Source: Plutella xylostella (lineage: Eukaryota > Arthropoda > Insecta > Lepidoptera > Plutellidae). From it: DNA of 64,000 bases. The position numbers and the translations under genes were made by a program. The stretch lies in the NCBI RefSeq assembly GCF_932276165.1, contig NC_063995.1, positions 6,200,001 through 6,264,000 of the forward strand. Reading direction: 5' to 3'. How positions within the stretch are numbered: the first letter of the stretch is position 1; each line of letters opens with the position of its first letter. This document shows, piece by piece, positions 45,265 through 55,600 of this stretch. The notes below the pieces were generated by a model that did not search any database, had not been told where the DNA came from, and was given only the letters and a program-made list of their open reading frames with translations.

Positions 45265-46163
45265 TATTGAGTGGATGAATATCAAACTGCCATATGTCCA
45301 CCTACCCGAAAAATTGACTTTTTGATTTGGTCGTATTCTCCGTTAAAATGTCAGTTTGCCTATGTCCTTCAAGTTCCAATAATGGCAAGGCATCCATGAG
45401 AAAAAAACCGTTAAAAAAGTAAGTTTTTTTCAAATCCTTTTAAGTCTAACCGTTTCGCATTACAAATTTTCACAAGTCCATTCCGGCCAATCACAGAGCG
45501 TAATTTTTTCAACATGGCGTCATACTTGGTGAGAATTTCGAGGCTGTGGTGTGTGCTCCCAGTGTTTTATAACGAATATGAATGAAAATGTTGAGGAAAT
45601 TGTGATTGTGGACCCTGATTAAGCTCGGAAAAGGAACAGATTGAAGAGTGTAGCAAAAAAACGACAGAAAACTATGGCGAAGTAAGTTTAAAACCCCTTT
45701 TTTCCAACCCACGTGTCAAACACAAAGCATTTTCGTAGTAAACACAGGGCCGTATCGGGTAGAATATAATACGGTAGGTAGGTACTTTTCTACCGATAAA
45801 TTTTGGTTGATTAACTTCATTGTATTTAATAGAATATAGACTATATTAGTCTTACTGAGTCCGGCCCATGATATTAGTATTTTTCAAACCACTATAAGTC
45901 CTTATAACTCATATCAAAACAGCATAAGTCTTGTATGGGCATATCAAACTGCTATAAGTCCAAACTGTTTATTAACTTTTACGCCTTTCTATGAGTGCTA
46001 TAACGGATTTGTTTATTAAAATACATTCTTAAGGTCATAAGTCAACTGATTAAATCACGGGGCAAGTTCTATGATCATTAAATAATAGAGAAAACAAAAA
46101 CCTCCATTTCCTAAATTTTGCGTGGACGTGACATATGGCAGTTTGATATTCATCCACTCAATA
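45265..46163. mobile_element. 899-bp inverted-repeat element with 4-bp target duplication TACA
   Basis: TACA at 45261-45264 and 46164-46167. The terminal repeat of about 34 bp begins TATTGAGTGGATGAATATCA and continues aactgccatatgtc. Shorter copies of 'atatcaaactgc(c/t)ata(t/a)gtcc' recur inside (near 45352, 45890, 45920, 45940). A decayed first exon (MNENVEEIVIVDPD, stop, ARKRNRLKSVAKKRQK) lies at 45575-45685, ending before GTAAGT-like sequence. Confidence 0.8.
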
Positions 46164-46167
46164 TACA

Positions 46168-48721
46168 TTCAGAATTTAAAAATTATAAATAGTTTTATGG
46201 CTCATTAAATTTCTACTGAATTATTGTAATAATTCGTGACAAAAGCATCAAAAAATGTTTTTTCAAGAACACTAAACTTTTTCATAGCATTTGTATGCAT
46301 TTAGAATTTTTATTACGGCTTTGTTATTAAAATATTACTACTCTGCTTAAGTAATCACTATAAAACTTATAGTAAGTAATACGTAAGTACATGAAGTTAC
46401 AAATCTGATCTTTTAACCTTAAATGATAGGTAGGTACTTAATTGTGTGAGGGCAAAGCGTTATCTAAATCGGTAGCAAGTCCTCAGCAGACGCTGCCAAG
46501 AACCGCACTTATTTATGACTCCAGCACCACCATTATTCAGCCGGCAATTTGCATAACAACTTAATTCAATTTATATGTGCATTTGGTCGGATTTCCATCG
46601 AATAATGCAAAAAAAATACACGGCGAAGATTTTTTCTTTTAAAGAAATATCTACATATTGATAAGTTCAGATTACCATAACAGTGGTCAAATGTATACAT
46701 ATAAGATATCTTGGTTAGAATACTCGTAACTGTACGAAAAAAACTAGATTAAAAGAATAAATTTAAATGTTAAATTTAATCTCGGAGGTCGGGAACACTG
46801 AGTTTCAGCCAGGTAGCTAGACATTGGTTAAATACTCGTAAAAAGCCGATTGTGTCATATACCGACTGAAAGTAAGTTCGAAAATACACTACTATTTTAT
46901 TTATTTATTAAAATGTACGATGCGGGATTAAAATTCAGCTGTAACAAACACAAGCTATAATGTAATTTGTTAGTGGGCGGAGTGAGAAGCGCCAGTCTAA
47001 ATAGACTAGGTAATACCTGCCGAGTGAAGCTAGATTCTAGTTATTAGCCTCAGGTATACGAGATCCCTACTGATTACGCTTCCATTAGGTTGACGCTACG
47101 TTATTAGCAAGCGTAATGCATGTAATGATGAGGTCGCCAAAAGCCTACAATCTGGGACAGCGGTGTGCTTATGTATGTAAGCTTTTTGACATTGGTATAA
47201 AGAGTGTTGACAAAATTGTATAGAAGTCTAACGGGTGACCTAGATCGTCATTCTGAACAAAAATTAATGTAGGTACTTACCTACTACAAACTACGAGTTG
47301 GAAGTACGTGAAAAAATCAACTGTATGGAAAGTACTTTATTGTGGAATAAAACGTCACATTAACAACATACTTAGGTCGATGCATATAAAACACCTGCCC
47401 CATGCGTTACAAAAATGTGGATTCGTACATATCTGCGTCTGCAGATGCAGTCGGTAATAAAGTAATAATACCGAACATTATCTTCTATCATTATCATTAT
47501 TATCCATTAAAATATCTGTATAATGTTTGTGTTTATTATTCTTCTTTATTCAGGTAACAAAGATCCATTGTTTATGTAGGCACTTATGTGTGTCCCCCAA
47601 ATGAACATGAAATCAGATACGCCATATTGTAAAGTTTCCTAAAGTAATTATGCAACTGGTAGGTGGTGAAATTACAACTTTGTTCACCGAAAATTAAAGA
47701 CAAGAATATTAATTTTACGTACGCACTTAGGAGAATTATTTACATTCAAATGTTTATTTAATATAATATGTATGTTTTCTCCAAAAATATATAATTTTCC
47801 GAGAATTAGGTACCTACTAAACTTTTTAACAAATACCAATGGTCGTGACCCAGCAGTGGGGACGTGATGGGTTGTGTGTGATGAAATTATTTTGATTCAT
47901 TTCATGCCTATAGGTGCTGAAATTTAAGTAGGTATAAGAATGCGACTAAAGTTGTTTGTAATTATAATTTATTACTGCACTGGTGTAATCCTATCAACGT
48001 ATTTAGACTTATAATGCAATCACCTAGAACCAAGTTAGCACTAAATTCGGGAAAAAATAGGAACTTTTAACTTAAAATAAAATACAAAGTAGAAAGTATG
48101 TAAGAACAAATAACGCTGCTAACTATTTTCTAGCGAACGGCGGCGCTCTAACTCTACATAGGAAGACCCTAAGTTTCAGGAGGTGTCAATTGGCAGCGGA
48201 CTCCAAGGAATTCATTTGTTAGCTTACGACGCACGACGACACGTCGTCTGCTGCAACCTAATGTCGCCCGCCACTCACTGCACCTTTCACAAACCTTTTT
48301 CAAACTGGTGTAACGCTGCCGGGCTGGTGGCGTCTCGTTCTCCTATTATTAATCACATTGGTAACTTTGACTCACACTCACACACTTCCTCGGTAACGCG
48401 CCGTCGCTACCTTCATTCATCAATAGACAACGGACGCCACCGGAGTGGTGCAGGATAAACCCGGAACAGTAAACTATGTCCTATCTCATATGTATCTCTT
48501 CTCAAAAGGTGTTTCAAAAATGGTGCGATAAACTGAAAGGGGCTGACTCTTTGGCTCATTAAACTTATGCTAGTGTATAACTACTAATTTCTTACTACTA
48601 ATTTATGGTAATAACCTTACTTACTGTTCTAGTTTTTAAACAATGCAAAATTCTGCTGGTGCACAATGTGGCGTCGAAAGAAGAAAAAGTGATTTATCCA
48701 TGAGCGAGCGCGGGCTCGCCA
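46168..48721. other. plain intron, little recognised
   Basis: 'gacccagcagtggggacgtg' at 47847 marks the edge of a LINE 3' end related to 59055-59200. No gene. Confidence 0.4.
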
Positions 48722-50163
48722 GATAAGGTCAACCGGGGCCATTGCGCCACAATACTTTGACTTTCATATTCATTTGTTCATAACAAACAGACTATACGCC
48801 CTATTAAGCTATAACTTGTGATACATATTAGGAAATTTTATCTAGTTTCATATTTTGATGCAATTTTGTAGAATTTTAAATATCTTCTACGTGTAAACGA
48901 CGTTTCTACGAAAAATTGCATTTTTAGGCGCAATAACCCCTAGTGGGGCTAATGCCTCTTTCACTAGTTTTGTGTGCTTCGAAGAGGTTTTTACAAGTTT
49001 AAGTAGATATAATTTATAGAATTACTATTAACGTAGCTAATTATTAGCTTGTAAACTAAATACTGCGCTTAGTTAAGGAGAATCAGTTGATCAAAAATTT
49101 TTGGGGCTATGGCGCCTACGTAGCCTAATTTCTTGTAGTGGCATTTACCCCATCCAAGATTCCAGGGGTGCTCAACATTTTATTTATGAAAACTTTATTG
49201 GACTTAAAAAAGTATAAATACTTACGTGACAAATTAAAATACAGTATAAAAGCATGCATGGGCATATTTTTTAGAATTTGCAATCAAACCACAACTTTAA
49301 ATTAGAAAGTAAACCATTTTTAGAGTCTGACGGAATTCTAATCATTACAAAACTATTTAGAGTTTTAAAAACAAGTGGGATCATTCTGTTAATATGACTA
49401 TTTTTTATTCATTATATGATTATTTTCTATATACCGTGTTAACAACATTATAATTTCGACACCAAATGACGCCTATTTTTTAAAATATTTAGTTTATTAT
49501 ATATTAAAATTATTTACGTTTTAGTTGGATTACCAATCTAAGAATGTTAATTCTGATACGCCGTTAAATGTTCTCCAATATTGCAGAAGGCGTCATTAAC
49601 CTAGTATTTTTCGTTTAGGAGTAATTTGGTGCTAATGTCACTGGAACTTTTTCATTGCTCGTGAGTGTATAAAATACATTTATCATAACATAAAATGTTT
49701 AGAACCTCTGAAAATGGGGCTATTGCGCCGCAATAGCGGCAATAACCCCATCAGCCCAGAGGCATTTACCCCAAAATAAAAGCTAAACCTACAATTTTGT
49801 AATTACATATTGTGTCCGAATCTTACGTTATTTCAATAAAATAATCAAAACAATATGTAAAGCAACAAAACAATAACAGTATTTACAGTTAGGAAACATA
49901 GATTCTTTTAAACAAACACACATTTGGAACGATTCAAAAAAACGTGTCAGGAAACCTGAGGAGGCCGAAAGAGGTGAAAAAATTAAAATGGCAGATTTGT
50001 TACGAAAATTTACCCGGATACGACATCTATTGGTCAGAGGTAAAAGTTTCAGTTACAAAGATAGATAGCAGATGACTCCAGTAGTTCTAAAGTATGTGGT
50101 TCGGAAGATAAATGGATTCGAGGCATTAGCCCCGTAGGCGACTTGGCCCCGGTTGACCTTATC
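48722..50163. mobile_element. 1.44-kb inverted-repeat element with recurring GGGGC-ATTGCGCC motif
   Basis: GATAAGGTCAACCGGGGCC at 48722-48740 is mirrored exactly at 50145-50163. Motif variants recur inside: 'ggcgcaataacccctagtgg' at 48928, 'ggggctatggcgcc' at 49104, 'ggggctattgcgccgcaata' at 49715, 'ggcattagccccgtaggcga' at 50120. A Tc1-like right end (about 49430-49667) is nested in it. Confidence 0.7.
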
Positions 50164-52727
50164 ATTTGTTTGCACAAAATCACCATTTGCAAGCCGAGCC
50201 GGATCCGACAGGAGGATTTTCGATCATTCACAAATTGATATTCTCGCCTAAAATCCTCTGTCTAAGCAAGATGTAGGTTAATGTTAAGTTATGGTTTTTA
50301 CTTGCTACCAGAGTTCGATGAAACGTTCAAATCGAAGGACAAGGTTCATTAAGTTTTAGTTTTCAAACAAGATATTGGTTTTTTTAACGGTGAAGCAGAG
50401 TTGCGAGTTGTAAGCTGAATTAAATAACTTAAAAAATATATTTGTTTTTTTTTTACTTTAGGTTGAACGAAACTTAATAAGCTATAAAAATTTACTCCAC
50501 CTTTGGCTGAAAGGTTTAGATTTTACGAGCTATAAATATTCCACAGCTGGTTAAAAATATTGTAAACAAACTAAAGTGGCCAGTATTTATAGATCTCCCA
50601 CCTCGCAGGTTACTGAGCTCGCTTCCTGGCTATAATATAAAAACGTACAATATATTACCTTTTACGTAGTTTACTTTACTTTTCTTCTAAACAGTAAAAT
50701 AGAAGAAAATGCCACGCACGTGTAGGCACTTCCAAAAGAACCGTTTGAAAGTAAGCTGTTTGTGGATGGGTTTCGCTTCTAAGTGTATGCCTAGTCTACT
50801 CGTAACTTTGGTTTGGAGAGACGGTTGATATAAAAGTTCATAATAACTATGTATTTAATTTTAGATTAGACCATAGAATTACGCAGATTTCGACTAGGAC
50901 AATATCTTTATAGTAATTTGTTATCTACGGGAAAACCTTTTATGGCGAAGAGAAGCTCGCGGGAAAAGCTTAACTAATGATAAAATAGAGTATTCTATTC
51001 CAAAAATAGGTACCACATCCTTGTCCAGCAGTGTCAAGAGGGAATATACGAGTAAGCCTATTGATTTCCAATATCCGATAGGAGATGGTGCCCAAAGAAG
51101 AAAATTAAAAATAACCGTATTATTTAAGTAGATTATCAAAAAAATCCTTTCTAAAACCTAATTAGGTCTCGTGACGTCGCTATTGCCTGGCTGCTATTGC
51201 CTCTCTAGGCGCTCGGTGTAGCCGTATACCGCCCGAAGAGGACGAATAAAGCTTTTAATTAAAACTTTCATCACAAAATTGTCTGTCGCCCTTACGGTTT
51301 AATTTCTGCTGGATAGACCTAAATAATATTATTTATCATGTAGCCAATCGGTTTATAGTTTGCTGAACGTTAAGTTTTAGGTAGAGCATAAATCTTAATG
51401 AATTCAAAAAATATTTACAACGGTAAACGGTAGGTTGCTGTATCTTTATAGAGGTTAAACTAAATATCTTCATCACCTACATTATCAGTCTAGAACGAAC
51501 AACAACAACACTGTGCGGCCATCCCTTGGCCATCCAAGCACTAACCCGTGTCTATGGTCGTCAGTCAAGCGGGCTGGAGGGCATCCCATGACTCCCAACC
51601 TACGTTCTTGCCTGTTCGTGATATCTGCTCGATAACTTAGCAAAAATTTGAATTTTTATTTTTATAAGCTGAACAATTTTTTTACGTTTGTCAGTCACGG
51701 TTATCAAACTTTATAACCAAAAAATAAATCAAACGGTTCGGGCCGGGTGCCTGGCAGCCCGCTCGCGCTCGGCGCTCACTATGAGCTGTTTCACCAGATT
51801 GACGCACACAATAAAAGCTTGCACAATGTGCAAAAAAAACAGAGCCGAACATTCAGATACGGCAGTTAGGTTATAATACTTGCAATTTTAAAACTTTTTA
51901 CTCTGCGAATTTCGGGGTAAAATGGCCTATAGTATTAAAGATTACGAGTATCTTCAGATTCCCAAGGTCGAAGATGCTTTGACTGGTAATGATATCGCTG
52001 GTTATTAAGAACGCATTTTCATCAACGCCCGCAATACTGAGAAATCTGTAGTTTTCGGGTGCAGTTTACGATTGAATCCGTTGAATTATGTCCACTAGTT
52101 TAGGTACCTACAGATAGCCTAAGCCTTTGACTACTGGAGGTGGCTTTTTTTATTGGAGAAATTACTGTTTTTTATACAGTAAAAGCCAATTTCCTTACCC
52201 TCCTCCCATGAAAACAGTGAAAACAGGGTGTGTTTATGTACCAAAATATCAGAAATTATAAGATTTAAGTGTTTAAAAAAAATATGTCCTTTTAACTGAT
52301 ATACTCTATTTTACGTGTTGGGTTTCAATAGGTCGGAAATCCTATACAAAACTAAGAAAATAAATATTGTGTTAACTTTAAAAAAACACGATTATCGTGA
52401 TCTTCGTAATTCTTTAACGGCAAGTAATAGGGTTCATTTTTCAATTGTCTTATCCCGTACTGCTACAATGAATTTTCAAAAAACAAATCAGTCTGCGCCA
52501 AGGCGCCTTTGTGAGTGGACCTCTGTGTCGGTTTTTCTCCGCCGCTCCAAGTGAAAACATCGCTGTATGAATACATATTTACACACACACATACACAAAC
52601 ACGAATACTTATTTCCTTGCTCTTGAGACTAGAATCTTCATTGATTACGAAAAATTTAAGTACCTACCTACCTATTTCTGACTTTTTTTACCCGATCCGA
52701 TATTGTTGTTTATTCATATTTTACTGA
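50164..52727. other. intron with small repeat fragments
   Basis: 50929-50968 is a fragment of the 27162 repeat family. 51500-51600 is a LINE 3' end beginning 'aacaacaacaacactgtgcg' and continuing 'gccatcccttggcc'. No gene. Confidence 0.4.
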
Positions 52728-53336
52728 CCTGATGATGGAGTCCGGAGACTGCTACTGGAACTCATAGGCGGGTAGACGTAGATATGTCATGTTTGGGCTC
52801 ATAGTGTTACTTTTGATGAGTACTTCCCACCGGACTGACTGAACTGACCTGATGATGGAGTCCGGAGACTGCTACTGGAACTCATAGGCAGGTAGACGTA
52901 GATATGTCGTGTTTGGGCTAGTAGTGTTTCTTGTGATGAGTACTTCCCACCGGACTGACTGAACTGACCTGATGATGGAGTCCGGAGACTGCTACTGGAA
53001 CTCATAGGCGGGTAGACGTAGATATGTCGTGTTTGGGCTCATTGTGATACTTTTTATGAGTACTTCCCACCGGACTCACTGAACTGACCTGATGATGGAG
53101 TCCGGAGACTGCTACTGGAACTCATAGGCGGGAAGACGTAGATATGTCGTGTTTGGGCTAGTAGTGTTAGTTGTGACGAGAGCTTCCCACCGAAATGATT
53201 GAACTGACCTGATGATGGACTCCGGAGACTGCTAATGGAACTCATAGGCGGGTAGACGTAGATATGTCGTGTTTGGGCTCGTAGTGTTTCTTGTGATGAG
53301 TACTTCCCACCGGACTGATTGAACTGACCTGATGAT
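52728..53336. repeat. satellite array A, 120-bp period, about five copies
   Basis: Units start gaactgacctgatgatggag and run through 'tccggagactgctactggaa', 'gggtagacgtagatatgtcg' and 'gtacttcccaccggactga'. The period is exactly 120 bp, so repeats align in every second sequence line. Copies are roughly 90% identical or better. Confidence 0.95.
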
Positions 53337-53705
53337 GCTGACGCTCCTCATCAGACTCTCACCAGACCGCACCTGAAACCAAATGAATGAGCCCAATCTC
53401 GATGTTCCTAGCTATTGCCGTCATTGAGATCCAGTCGCCATGTTCCTGCTCCTCATCAGACCCTCACCAGACCGCACCTGAAACCAGCACCCTGAGACTA
53501 AATGAATGAGCCCAATCTCGATGTTCCTACCTATTGCCGTCATTGAGATCCAGTCGCCATGTTCCTGCTCCTCATCAGACCCTCACCAGACCGCACCTGA
53601 AACCAGCACCCTGAGACTAAATGAATGAGCCCAATCTCGATGATCCTAGCTATTGCCATCATTGAGATCCAGTCGCCATGTTCCTGCTCCTCATCAGACC
53701 CTCGA
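53337..53705. repeat. satellite array B, ~121-bp period, about three copies
   Basis: Units contain 'ctcctcatcagaccctcacc', 'agaccgcacctgaaaccagc', 'cccaatctcgatgttcctac' and 'gatccagtcgccatgttcct'. The first unit lacks the 'cagcaccctgagacta' part. It abuts array A directly. Confidence 0.93.
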
Positions 53706-53757
53706 GAGACAAAAACCTTTTGATTATAGATTGTAGTTTACGAAAATATAACCAAAT

Positions 53758-54093
53758 ATGATATTTTGAATTACAACAAAATAATTATTATGTGTTGAAA
53801 GAAAAACACACAGCGTCGATATGAAGAAGCATGATATGTGAACTCACCATTTTTCCCTGCTAAGTTGGTACAATTTTACCTTGTCTGTCATCAGCCAGCG
53901 CGCCAACTCTGTGAACTTTTGTTTTCCAGTATTGGCACCACTGCGTATCTGTCATAGGGTCTTCATAGGTACTCACCAGGAAGATATTCCTGCGACGCTG
54001 TGTGTTTTTCTTTCAACACATAATAATTATTTTGTTGTAATTCAAAATATCATATTATGTGTTTTCATAAAAACACACAGCGTCGATATGAAG
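53758..54093. repeat. DIRS left terminal region with a nested inverted repeat
   Basis: 53786-53957 mirrors the right end. In addition 53758-53818 and 53993-54053 are a perfect 61-bp inverted pair around it, and 54054-54093 is a second mirror of the right tip (58806-58845). Confidence 0.8.
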
Positions 54094-54538
54094 ACTTGTT
54101 TGCTATCTGCTGGTGACAAACACAAAACGCTATGTGAAAAATTATAATTATTTATTCAATTATTAAAATTATTAGTAATTAACTCAATAATTATTGGTAC
54201 TACAATTACTAATAAAGAATCAGTCTTATGTAAGAATACTGAAAAGTTAGTCATTGAAACATATTCAGGACTCATAAAAATCAAAATATAACAGTCTTAT
54301 ATTGAATAAAAAAAACTTAAAAACAATTGTTTTCAAAGAATTAACCTTAAATTCTTGTAAAATTAAAACATAATAGAACAGAAACATCTGAGCAGTTTCA
54401 TATAAATTCAATTTTAAGAGATCAACACACATTTTAAATAAAAAATAAATATTTTTCTTCTCTGCAATAATTAAATTATTGAAACAAAAAATTTGTTGTA
54501 TTAATAAGAAAAATAAAAATCTCTCTCTGAGTTAATAA

Positions 54539-55600
54539 TTAATCTGTCTGAAAGTTATCAAACAATAGTAAAGAATCATTTCTTTTCTTATTTATTTCTC
54601 TGCAATAGAATTTCTTAAAAGTATTTTCACTTTTCCAGTTTCCTCTGGATAGTATCTGATCTACTGGGTGGTTCTCTAGCCAGCTAGCCGAAGCTACGGC
54701 TGATCTGAATGATCCTGGCGAGGCAGATATGCCCGCATCTCTCAGTACTGATCTCACCCATCCACCAATAACTGTTCGGCTTGCAGGACGTACATTGCCA
54801 TTTATACTTATAAATAGATGAAATAAATCAGTCTCTTCTTTTCTCCTTTCTTGTGTCATGGCTATAAGCCGTTTTACCCATTTTACAGGGCAAACTTCAT
54901 CAACAGGGTGCTTCTTTAATAGCCACCCAGACTGTCTATGTTTAGCTGAGTCTGTCTTAGATCCATAAACTGGCCATAACACTATCTTATCTTCATACAG
55001 TGTCATATTTGAATCTGCAATTCTTAATAATGTAAGGTCATGTACCCTGCGACCAGATGCCAGCAGAAGAATAGCTGCTGTTCGACGAGATACTTCAAAC
55101 AACGAGTCGCTGTTACATGGTTTGGCGAGCCAGTCAAACACATCTTGAGGATCCCACACTGGTGTTCTCGGTTTCTCTGGCTGGGCTGTAGCAATAGCTT
55201 TAAGAATCTGGCGCAGTAGCAAGTGATCATCGGATTCATTGATTTGGCAAAATGTTAATATAGCAGATTTATGTACTAATATAGTGCTGTAGGCAAGTTT
55301 TTCATTTAGATGTAAGTAGGCTAGGAATCTGGATATCTGCTGAATTTCGGGATGTTGGCTGTTTATATTATTTAAATTACACCAGTTAAGCCACCTCTTG
55401 ATAGCAGGTAAATAGGTACCCATAGTGGACTGTCGCCAACTACTTTTTAACAATTGTATTTCAGATTCTGACCAGCTGCTTATTTGTTTGCCCCACCTCC
55501 AACCAACCAAGCCTGTAGATTCAATTGATGTACCTGCGATGGCGGGAGACCTGTCGCTGTGTCCACCAGACTCTCTGCTAGGTTCTGTATTGTCACAGGT
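54539..55600 (-). CDS. DIRS tyrosine recombinase (integrase)
   Basis: The frame stays open back to 57337, but recombinase sequence starts at about 55500. It has an N-terminal SAM-like domain (STMGTYLPAIKRWLNWCNL, RFLAYLHLNEKLAYSTILVH) and then a catalytic domain. The first catalytic Arg is in LLASGRRVHDLTLL, box II is GSFRSAVASASW, and the nucleophile Tyr is in FKKFYCRE, 21 residues from the end. The box II residue that is His in most family members (H-x-x-R) is Gly here. The enzyme would insert the circular DNA copy by strand exchange without target duplication. There is no ATG near the domain start and the frame lies -1 to RT, so frameshifting from RT is likely (inference). Confidence 0.88.
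   Translation of the reverse strand, partial: TCDNTEPSRESGGHSDRSPAIAGTSIESTGLVGWRWGKQISSWSESEIQLLKSSWRQSTMGTYLPAIKRWLNWCNLNNINSQHPEIQQISRFLAYLHLNEKLAYSTILVHKSAILTFCQINESDDHLLLRQILKAIATAQPEKPRTPVWDPQDVFDWLAKPCNSDSLFEVSRRTAAILLLASGRRVHDLTLLRIADSNMTLYEDKIVLWPVYGSKTDSAKHRQSGWLLKKHPVDEVCPVKWVKRLIAMTQERRKEETDLFHLFISINGNVRPASRTVIGGWVRSVLRDAGISASPGSFRSAVASASWLENHPVDQILSRGNWKSENTFKKFYCREINKKRNDSLLLFDNFQTD

Noticed and set aside
48183..48458. 91-codon + strand frame
   Set aside because: No domain, no splice or promoter context, composition like surrounding intron.
52799..53245. Serine-rich frames (MSSSSSLRTPSSGQFSQSGG) on the - strand
   Set aside because: Translation of satellite array A, not a gene.
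52728..53705. Possible CRISPR-like array
   Set aside because: Whole 120-bp units repeat without unique spacers, and the genome is eukaryotic.
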